A stretch of DNA of 64,000 nt from Haematobia irritans (Eukaryota > Arthropoda > Insecta > Diptera > Muscidae). The notes beneath the pieces are model-generated. The model saw only the letters and a program-made list of their open reading frames with translations. It was not told the DNA's origin and did not search any database. Positions 42,990-52,100 of the stretch are shown in pieces. The stretch's first letter is position 1; each line of letters begins with the position of its first letter. The DNA is taken from positions 100,230,567 to 100,294,566 of the forward strand of contig NC_134398.1 in NCBI RefSeq assembly GCF_050003625.1. The letters run 5' to 3'. Made by a program: the position numbers and the translations under genes.

Positions 42990-44127
42990 AAGTCAAAACC
43001 CCGTAGAGTTAAACAGGGAGTTCTCCAGGGCGGGGTGATATCTCCGGCACTGTTTAACCTCTACCTGTCCTCGATTCCACCCCCTCCTGACGGCGTCGAG
43101 ATTGTATCTTATGCGGACGATTGCACAATCATGGCATCCGGGCCCATTGTTGATGACATTTGCGATCGATTAAATGTCTACCTCACTGATCTTACCAGTT
43201 ATTTCACTGCAAGAAATTTGAGGATATCTCCCACCAAATCCTCAGCCACACTTTTCACTACATGGACGGCGGAAGTACGCAGGCAGTTGAATGTCAGAGT
43301 CGATGGCGAAACAATTCCGACAACAAGATTCTCGGGGTCACATTCGACAGCCCTTATAAGTCGTCCGCCCATGCCACTGCAATTTGTGATAAGCTCCGCG
43401 GTAGAAACTAGGTCCTCAAGTCGCTTGCCGGCAGCACTTGGGTTGCGGACAAAGAAACCTTGTTAACTACATATAAGGCAATTGGCCGGTCAGTGGTAAA
43501 CTATGCAGCGCCAGTGTGGACACCTCAAACGAGCGATACGCAGTGGAATAACATACAGACCTGTCAGAACGCTGCCCTTAGAACCGCAACAGGATGTCTC
43601 CGCAGTACACCCCTGGATCACCTTTATGCGGAGACCAAGATCATCCCAGTGCGTCGACACAACTACATGTTGTCAAAGCAGTACCTCTTGGGTTGTCATC
43701 GAAGTTGTCATCCGAATCACCGTCTTGTGGATAGACAACCTCCACCCAGGAATGTAAGGGTAGATCTTCACCTTCTAGAGCCAGAGATCCATACCAGCAT
43801 ACCAGACAGGTCTGACATGAGGATACTGAAGCTGAAGCGGTGAGAAGCTACAAGGTTAATCCTGTTCTTGGAGTCCGACCGCCGCCCATTGCACCGGAGG
43901 AGAGAGACCTCCCACGGCAGACAAGGGTAGTTTTGGCCCAACTAAGATCAGGCAAGTGCAGCCGCCTCAATTCATACTTATCAGTGATTGATAGCAGCGT
44001 AGCTGACGTGTGTCCCATATGTAATCAAGGGCCACATGACACTCGTCACCTTTTTGCTTGTCCAGCTAAGCCTACCCGTCTCACTACCAGATCACTCTGG
44101 ACACATCCTTGTCGCAGAGTTCCTTGA
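42990..44127 (+). pseudogene. LINE reverse transcriptase and C-terminal region, frameshifted
   Basis: The first frame has KQGVLQGGVISPALFNLYL across 43005-43070 and VSYADDCTIMASG, the reverse transcriptase core with its YADD box. The thumb follows (NLRISPTKSSATLF). Frameshifts near 43320, 43450 and 43840 lead to frames with TTYKAIGRSVVNYAAPVWTP, then LDHLYAETKIIPVR, and finally ADVCPICNQGPHDTRHLFAC, a C-terminal CCHC-type motif common in LINE ORF2 proteins. It is inactive. The family has both the 2A-like N-terminus and a CAA tail; I do not assign the clade. Confidence 0.75.
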
Positions 44128-44216
44128 TCTGGCTACCAGCTGAACTACACAAGCATAGAACAAAATGGATGAAACTACATTAAAAACTGTTACAACAACA
44201 ACAACCTCATTCATAT

Positions 44217-44989
44217 ATTACAATAGTGCTCCAGAAAAAAATTTGATACTCACTTTGGGCAAATATTTGCCTAGTGTGAGCATACCCTTAAACCGTAATG
44301 GGTGTTTGGAACTTTCGACATATGTCGAAAGATATCGCGTTAGTTGTTTGACGTCATCGGGAATGCATTTTAATGTGGTTTTGTTAACTAAATTCATAGA
44401 ATATCAATCTAATCAAAATGGAAGATATTTAGGATTTTATTCTTTAACGTGGCTGCTAATCCAAATTTAGACCCAACCTTATAGTCCATTATCATCCTCG
44501 CAAAAGAGGATTTTGACTAAAATTCTCATAGATTTCAGTTGATTTTTAATATGGAAATATCAGCTGGCTGGTAGAGGATTTCAATAAAATCTCTTTCAAA
44601 ATCCCCTATAGTGCCGTGTGCAACTGTGATTTTAGTACTAAACATACGTTTTTTGCAACCCTGCCCTAATGTGAATTGTAGATGTTTGTGTGTGTGCCTG
44701 TGAACATTGTCATTTGACATACTCGTATTTGAGAAGTTTTTATGTTGGCCAAAAACGAATGGAGCTAAATTGTTTGCTCCAAAATTTACTTAAATCAAAG
44801 ATTAATTTGATGCTAAATGATTGATGCTAAAATGACAATATTCACTGTAAACTGAAAATTGTTAAAATGTTTCCATTTTCTACTTTGTAACAAAAAACAG
44901 CCTTTAAATGCTCAAATCAACGAAATCTCGTTATTTTGCCAGTCTGAACATTTGAGAGTTGTAAATAGCGAGATTTCGTGCCTACAATT
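44217..44989. other. Spacer holding a 20-bp palindrome and interleaved inverted repeats
   Basis: No gene is seen. CTTTCGACATATGTCGAAAG at 44312-44331 is a perfect palindrome. At 44911-44979 two inverted repeats cross: CTCAAAT...ATTTGAG and ACGAAATCTCG...CGAGATTTCGT. Confidence 0.7.
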
Positions 44990-45570
44990 ACTTGGATCCA
45001 AAGATTTTGACCTTCCCTTAAGGATTTTGGTATTGATTCCGACCCAAAGATGCGGCTTCTTTAAAATAAAGAATTTTTTTAGCGACATATCTGGCTATAA
45101 ATCTAGGACCAATAAAATTAAAATTAGGATATACATCTCATTTATCAAATTTTCAGTCTCTTTTCGGTTTTTAATAAAGGTACTCACGTACAAACAAATG
45201 CCAGTTAAAAAATTCAAATTATAACGGATACTTCAAAGTAAAAAATGTTTTCTTAATTCCAAAAAACTTTAAACCAAAGACGCTAAATCCTCAATATAAG
45301 TCGTAGTCTATATTTGAAGCGTTTTCATATTAAATCTAAAGTTTCAATATTTTAGTTAATTTAAGGACAATTTCTATAAATCAAAAATGTGTTTCTTTAC
45401 TTTAAGGAAAATTAGCCTTAGTTTACAAAATTTGTGTGCTAAATTTAATGCAAAAATTTTTTGAAGCAAGGATTATAAACTTTTTTAAAATAAAATTTCA
45501 TTATTTTAAAGAAATTTGTCCTTAATATTTTGTAAATTTCGCATCCTAAAATTTAGGTTGCGTAATCTTT
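44990..45570 (+). repeat. Diverged family A repeat
   Basis: It begins TTGGATCCAAAGATTTTGACC, followed by GGATTTTGGTATTGATTCCGACCCAAAGA, corresponding to the start of the family A element at 2735-2790. The remainder is weaker. No coding capacity is credible, including the open frame at 44859-45224. Confidence 0.5.
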
Positions 45571-46127
45571 AATATCACGTAAATATTTTTTTAGTGAAGT
45601 CGAAACGCAGTAGTTTAACCTTGTTTTACATTTTCTTTGTTCATATTTTGATTGAGCCTTCAATTTAGACACTTCAATTAGGGAACAACTAAAAAGGAGC
45701 CATAAAGAGCCGGAACTCCAGATTGTAAATGGTCAGTACCTAACAGATGTTAACATCATAATTTACATTAGACAAAATTCTTGTTATTATATATTGCCGA
45801 TGGGACTTCTGGAGCATTTGGTTACTTTGTATTACAATTGTTCTCTTGGGAAGTGGGGTGTACCAAATTTAGTACAATTGTACATCCTTGATGTAGGGTA
45901 GTCTTACGTTGAGCTACATGCCGTCAATCGAATATTTCGGATAGGCTGCATTGGATTTTCCAATCGAAAAAAAGTTCCGTTTTTTGTGGAAAATGTGTAA
46001 ATATGCAACACATTTCTGACCTATCGAAGTCACCATAAGTGAGCATGAAAAAAGAGGTCTAAATTAATCTAACCAAGTGTACACAAAATCAATATTTTTA
46101 TTAAGGTACTCCTTTTTTATTTTTTAG
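45571..46127 (+). other. Intron end leading to the candidate host exon
   Basis: No transposon was recognised between about 45600 and 46100. The last bases are a pyrimidine-rich tract ending ATTTTTTAG, a good 3' splice site. Confidence 0.4.
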
Positions 46128-46226
46128 ATATTTTCCGATTTCGATGATAATACCGAAAAGAAGAAAGTGCAAAATCCAGAAAAGCGAAAAGTGGGAGACA
46201 GTGATCAATTAAAGGATTTGAAAAAG
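46128..46226 (+). CDS. Candidate second exon of the host gene (33 codons)
   Basis: An interval of exactly 99 bp lies between a strong acceptor (CCTTTTTTATTTTTTAG) and a strong donor (AAAAAG|GTAAGT). In phase 0, the phase in which the exon at 7575 ends, it reads IFSDFDDNTEKKKVQNPEKR and then KVGDSDQLKDLKK, with no stop. The peptide is acidic then highly basic, with a KKK...KRK stretch that could be a nuclear localisation signal. The sequence is far from the AT-rich filler typical around it and belongs to no repeat seen here. Joining to the first exon is inferred from strand, phase and proximity; the exon could instead belong to another transcript. The next exon must lie beyond the window or has been missed. 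Confidence 0.6.
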
Positions 46227-46431
46227 GTAAGTTGCGTTTCCCCTATAGTCTTACAATCGGCTTAACGAATAAAAACGTTTAATTGAATCGCTTAATTTTG
46301 TACGACCTTGGTAGTGAATTATTTAGGACATTCTTAGATCCTTCCCCAATGGGATTTTAAAAATGTAAATAAAATACAATAAAAATAAAATCTATCCGAC
46401 GTTTCGTTGGACAATTACATCCATGTACACT
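46227..46431. other. Intronic sequence after the candidate exon
   Basis: Starts GTAAGTTGCG at the splice donor. No other feature is seen. Confidence 0.4.
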
Positions 46432-46906
46432 GAAGAAAAAACATGCCAGGTTCTGGCATGTACATATCTGGAGCTTCCAAGAAGACAAATTCTCATTTCC
46501 ATGTAATTTCTCGATATTAAAATCGTCTATATTTGATGTCCTGTCAAAAAAATGTTCTTTTCAGCGACAAATTTCCCAATAATCAGTTAAAAAAACGCCT
46601 TTATTGAATAATAGTTTTTAAACGGAATGAAAAAATATTTTCCAGAGAAACCAAATAATATCAAACGTTTTAAAAATCCTACTTGGTTACAAAGTATATT
46701 ATTAAGTAACATTTCTGTTAACAACATGCAAACAGACAAGAAACTTAAAGACAATTTCATTAATTTTGAAAATTTTTTCATGTTGACCTTAGTCAAACTA
46801 AATTTTCTTTATGTTAAGATGGACAAGAAGAAAATATCGGAGAAATGCGTCTTCAATGCTAAGCAAAATTCGCACTCGTATTTTAAGGAGATATATATAT
46901 ATCCTG
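46432..46906 (+). mobile_element. Family A copy, interrupted or ended by element B
   Basis: It starts CACTGAAGAAAAAACATGCCAG and continues with phrases of the family A 3' half: AACAAGAAACTTAAAGACAAT-like and GCGTCTTCAATGCTAAGCAA (compare 3285-3320). It runs to TTTTAAGGAGATAT, where element B begins, so the last ~40 bp of family A are missing. Confidence 0.6.
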
Positions 46907-48198
46907 CACTGTTAGAAAAATATGTTTTTCATATGTTCCGATATAAACCAAATGTGTTTCGGGCACAATTTTTAAACACAATATATTTAAGTGCAAACAT
47001 GTAATGTTCCTAAACTAACACAAAATGTTTGGGACACATATGTTCATTTGTTAGAATATATTATGTTTGAGGTATGAATGTTTCATAAAAATAATATGTG
47101 TGAATGTAAACATATATAAATTTACAAATTTCGAGTAAAGATATATATGTTGTGATATTTTATTCAGAGAGCGACAGAGAGAGATGGAAACTGGGAGGGA
47201 GCAATTTCTGTGAAACCGCCTGTATGTTGTTTCGGAAAACTTTTATGATAATGTGATATGCTTAAGTCTAAATATTATTTAATTTGAATATTAGAATGAG
47301 AATTCGGAGTAAAAAGAATAGACATTCGGAACCAAGAGAATAGACATTTGAAAAAAACAGCATGTGTTTTCGCCTTGAGAGCAGCATTTTATGTACGTGT
47401 GGACGTGTGTTTTGTTTATCATTTTGACATTATGGGCACAATTTTTTTCTTGGTTCGTTAAAAGAAATCGGAACGGACGAGGAGGAAATTAAACAAACGG
47501 TGGAAAATTACAAAGGGATCTTCATAAAAATAACGAAAGGGCACTATACTATTTTTAGAGTTGGGACAGTAAAATGAAAAAAGGAGGAAGTAGTGAAAAA
47601 TTAAACAGTAAAATGTATAAAAAGAAAGTTTAGTTCCTCTTTATTAATAAGTAGTCCAAGATGAGTTGACGGACACCTTCAAATATAAAAGCGGGCATTA
47701 AGTTCAAATTTGTAGATAAAAAGTTTATTTTCTTTAAAATGAATTATTAAAGAAAAGTAAAAGGCAAGACAGGGTCATTATAGAGCGATAATGGAACTTA
47801 ATACCGGCCTCAAAGGTAAAAATTAAAGTAAGTATAAAACACGATAAATTTTAAATGCAATGGTGTTAAATTCTAGTAAAAAACTGTTCACGCTTAAATA
47901 AATGTGTGTATATTATAAAATTATTTATGTATGTTTATACTCGACTCCACGTTCTTCTTTTGTTAGAGTGTTTGAATTCCTTCCAAAATTTCAAACTTTT
48001 ATACCAAAAACAATATTTTGTTATAAAATTTTTCTTTTTGCAATAAAAAAATAATATTTTATCCAAAAGCTCAGTCCATTTCGTTTATATCAAACACTGT
48101 TTCTGAATGCAAATCTTTAATAACCCACATTTCGTTTCATTATAAAAATTTAATATAGTATAAATATAATGTGTAAATTACAAAAAAAAATGGTGTTC

Positions 48199-48269
48199 GG
48201 TCGGAGCAGAGATTGAACCCACTACCCTTTGCATGAAAGGCGGACATGCTAACCATTGCTCCACGTGGC
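48199..48269 (-). ncRNA. tRNA-like module of element B, copy 2 (minus strand)
   Basis: On the - strand it begins GCCACGTGGAGCAATGGTTA and contains AGTGGGTTCAATCTCTGC. The A-box and B-box positions match those at 24137-24213, though the anticodon region differs (CCTTTCATGC versus CCTGGCATGC). It is too degenerate for a functional tRNA. Confidence 0.6.
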
Positions 48270-48384
48270 AAACAAATGTACGTTTCTGTTAAATAATGTT
48301 TTGTTTGCATCGGCTCGTGGGCGCTGCAGACTATGCTACATAAATATAACTTGTAACGATAATTGTCTACTGGTGACTATAACA

Positions 48385-48455
48385 GCTACGTAGCCCAGTG
48401 GATAGTGTGTTGGCTTACAAACTGTATGGTCCTCGGTTCGATTCTCCGTCCAGGC
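48385..48455 (+). ncRNA. tRNA-like module of element B, copy 2 (plus strand)
   Basis: It starts GCTACGTAGCCCAGTGGATA and ends CGGTTCGATTCTCCGTCCAG, nearly identical to 24329-24398. Both copies differ at only one or two positions, more conserved than the sequence around them. Confidence 0.6.
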
Positions 48456-48940
48456 GAAAGGTAAAATTTAAAAAATTATAAAAATGAATATTTTTCTCAA
48501 CATTTTGTATTACAGAAAAAGGTGGCAAGAACTAGAAAATTTCGTGGAAGTGAAAATTATGTGAGGGAATGAGCGCAATCTTCTTTGGGGAAAATTCTTC
48601 CAATCATATAATATTTTTGGGCTCAAAATGCTTCCAAACATATAATATGTTCACATAACACAAACATATTAATGTTTCGGCAGTATCCAATAATATATGT
48701 GCTTCTTGCAAAATATGTTTGGAACATATGCTAGAGAAGCGATTTTTTTGAGGGTGTGGGTTTTAGTAACCATTGTGTTTAAATATTTTGGGCACAGCAA
48801 AGCTGACACAGCATCAGAAATCCTTTGCAAATGTATTGAACCAGCGTAGCTACTCCAGCTGTTAGTACATTGCCAGGAAGTATATAATTGCCGAAATCTC
48901 ACCACTTTGAGGAAGAAGTAACTGAATTTGATTCCTATTA

Positions 48941-49002
48941 GAGACAACTAGAGGAACACTCTTCAGTTGTCAAAATGCCGTCCAGAGACAACTAGAGGAA
49001 CA
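48941..49002. repeat. 18-bp direct repeat bracketing a scrap of the DD37E transposon
   Basis: GAGACAACTAGAGGAACA occurs at 48941-48958 and 48985-49002. Between them lies CTCTTCAGTTGTCAAAATGCCGTCC, identical to the start-codon region of the DD37E element at about 56200-56226. Confidence 0.9.
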
Positions 49003-49148
49003 TCTGGAGTTAGGTTAGGTTAGGTTAAAGTGGCAGCCCGATTAAGATTCAGGCTCACTTAGACTATTCAGTCCATTGTGATACCACATTAACTAAAAGT
49101 ACCTATTACATATGGGCACTTCTAGTTTTAACCGCTGAACCTTCTTGA

Positions 49149-52100
49149 TTATTTTTCTTTGTTGAACCAACCAGATTGTTCCAAAAACATTAGCAGACTG
49201 CTTAAGTTAACGTTTTCCAGATCCGCCAGTAATCTGAAGCTATATGCTCCTAAAAGTTGCTTGCGCTTTACACAAAATGCAGGACACTCACACAAGAGGT
49301 GTTTAATTGATTCTTTTTCCTCCGCATCATGACAGCTCATACAATAGTCATTATACTTCGCGCCAATAGTTTTTGCAAAATCGCCTATCAGGCAGCGACC
49401 CGTTATAGCAGATATCAGGAGTGATATCTGACGTCTCGAGAACATTAGCATATCTAGTGTGCGGTTTAAGTTGAAATGGGGCCATATTTGCTTGGTGTCG
49501 TTACAACCCTTGCAATTCTCCCATCGAACATTTGCCATCCTAACAGCCTTCTCACGCAGCATGAGCTTGCAGGTAGCTAGGGGCATACCAACAAATTCCA
49601 GTTCCCCTGGAATATGTAAGGTAGTCCCTAGCCTTGCCAACTCATCCGCTTCGCAGTTCCCCGGTATGTTCCTATGGCCAGGCACCCATATTAGGTGAAT
49701 ATTGTACTGCTCAGCCATCTCATTGAGAGATTTGCGGCAATCGATGGCCGTTTTCGAGTTGAGGAACACAGAGTCCAAGGATTTTATTGCAGGTTGACTG
49801 TCTGAGTATATATTAATGCCAATATTTGTTGGAACATTACTTCTCAGCCAATTCGCCACCTCTCTTATTGCTAATATTTCAGCCTGAAAAACACTACAGT
49901 GATTAGGTAATCTTTTCGCTATTCGAATTTCCAGATCTTTAGAATATACTCCGAACCCCACTTGTCCATTCAATTTGGAGCCATCAGTATAGAAATCTAT
50001 ATATCTTTTATTCCCCGGGGTCTGTGTACACCACGCCTCACTGTTGGGAATTAGAGTTTCAAACTTTTTGTCGAAAAGTGGTTTTGCCAGGGTATAATCC
50101 ACTACGTTAGGCACATCTGGCATTATTTTGAGGACCGAACTATGACCGTACATTTTTTCCGACCACAGCGATAGCTCGCGCAACCGCACAGCCGTTGTTG
50201 CAGCTGACTGTTTGGCCAAAATGTCTAAAGGCAATAGATGTAGCATGACATTAAGGGAGTCTGTTCCTGTCTTACTAAATGCGCCTGAGATACATAAGCT
50301 CGCCATACGCTGAACTTTATCTAAACAAGTCGGTTTCTGAAGTGCCGGCCACCAGACTACAACACCATATAGCATTATAGGTCTAACTACTGCAGTGTAT
50401 AGCCAATGCACAATTTTTGGTTTTAGTCCCCACTTTTTCCCTATTGCCTTTTTGCACGAGTACAAAGCTACCGTGGCTTTTCTCGCCCTCTCTTCAATAT
50501 TAAGCCTAAAATTCAGCTTCCTGTCCAAAATAACGCCAAGGTATTTTGCACACTCACCAAAGGGAATTTCAGTACCCCCTAAGGAAATGGGCCTAACCGT
50601 GGGAGTTTTACGATCTTTGCAGTACATGACTAGTTCTGTCTTTGCTGGATTTACACCAAGACCATTATCTTTCGCCCATTTCTCAGTCATCCGGAGAGCT
50701 CTCTGTATAATATCTCTGATTGTGGATGGGAATTTTCCCCTGACTGCTAGCGCCACATCATCTGCGTATGCCACCACTTTTATCCTTTCTTTTTCTAGGG
50801 AAACCAGAAGGTTGTTTATAGCAACATTCCAAAGAAGAGGTGATAGAACTCCTCCTTGGGGAGTGCCTCTGTTCACATACCTTTGTATGTTTGCTTGCCC
50901 TAGTGTGGCTGAAATACGTCTCTTTATTAGAAGTTCGTCTAACAGCCTAACTATACCTGGATCAACATTCAGAGTTGTCAGTCCATTTAATATCGAGCTC
51001 GGATGGACATTATTGAACGCCCCTTCGATGTCTAGAAACGCCACGATTGTGTATTCTTTGACAGATAGTGAGCTTTCAATAAAGCTGACTAGTTCATGCA
51101 ATGCGGTCTCAGTAGACCTGCCCTTCGAGTATGCATGCTGTCGTTTCGAGAGCAAACTTGAATCCACGCTAGTTATAAGATACATGTCTATCATCCTCTC
51201 CAGGGTCTTAAGTAGGAATGAGGATAAGCTGATTGGTCGGAAATCCTTCGCACACGAGTGAGAGGCTTTTCCTGCTTTAGGTATGAAGACGACTTTTGTT
51301 TCCCTCCACTTTTCTGGAATATATGCTAAGTTTACACATCGTTTATATATCACCGTCAACCAGGGGATAACTCTTTCAGCCACTGCCTGTAACTCCGCTG
51401 GAGTAATTCCATCAGGTCCGGGGGATTTGAATGGTCCAAAGCTATTTAAAGCCCATTTTATTCTAGATTCCGACACAATTTCCTCGATAGGAAATGATCG
51501 CTGAGCCTCTGTTACACCGCCGGAACATGGTTCAACCGTCTGATTTCCAGGGAAGTGTGTGTCCAAAAGTACCTCCAACGTCTCCTCACTGGACGTTGTC
51601 CAATTTCCCTCCGATGTTTTAATGAAACCTGGAGCGGTGTTAGTGGATGCTAGTACCTTCCGTAGTCTGGAAGCCTCTGACGTATTCTCAATACTGCTAC
51701 AGTAATCATCCCAAGAGTTTTGTTGAGACCTTCTCAGTTCTCGTTTATATTCTCTCAGATTCATCTTGTAAGTGTCCCAATCCTCCGGAGCTCTTGTGGA
51801 CTTTGCTTTGTTAAAGAGCTTCCTGCAGGATTTCCTCATATTACTTAACTCCGTAGTCCACCATGGCGGCCGATTTTTTCCCCTTGGCATTCCTCTAGGG
51901 CAAGCAGCTTTCAGTGAAATGTTGAAGGCCTTAGTAATCCGCTCCACTGCGTGTTCGATATCTTGCACAGTGCTCATATTTGTCTCCGGCATTTCCGGTA
52001 TCATCGAATTGAACGATTCCCTATACCTATTCCAATCAGCTTTCCTAACATTTGGCGGAAATATGGTCTTTGAAGTACGAACAGCCAATCTGAAACTGAT

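Larger units (their letters stand above)
42679..44203 (+). mobile_element. Internally deleted LINE with 13-bp target duplications
   Basis: ACCTCATTCATAT is present on both sides (42666-42678 and 44204-44216). The 3' end is a short CAA-repeat tail (TTACAACAACAACA). The 1.5-kb body holds a 5' segment with a 2A-like motif, then jumps directly into the reverse transcriptase region. Confidence 0.85.
8313..46127 (+). other. Inferred 37.8-kb intron filled with transposons
   Basis: The donor GTAAGTG at 8313 and the acceptor CCTTTTTTATTTTTTAG ending at 46127 bound this interval. Both flanking exons are in phase 0. Other, unseen exons could lie between them. Nearly all recognisable content is transposable elements, many on the opposite strand to the gene. 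Confidence 0.5.
46907..48756. mobile_element. Complete element B with two divergent tRNA-like modules
   Basis: 1850 bp from CACTGTTAGAAAAATATG to GCGATTTTTTTGAGGGTG, inverted termini of the CAC...AAAAA type. Dinucleotide TG flanks both sides where the copy at 60274-61132 has TA. Subterminal zones repeat variants of CATATGTTTGGGACA. Inside are an AG-rich stretch, a TTAAAAGAAATCGG region shared with the split copy, and two tRNA-like modules 115 bp apart pointing outward. No transposase is present. Confidence 0.75.

Noticed and set aside
49014..49032. TTAGG repeats as a telomere tract
   Set aside because: Only about three units, exactly at the 3' end of the LINE. CCTAA-type tails are an element feature, and flies lack TTAGG telomeres.
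50395..51261. 288-codon open frame on the + strand opposite LINE ORF2
   Set aside because: It is the antisense shadow of a well-defined reverse transcriptase; no independent motif.
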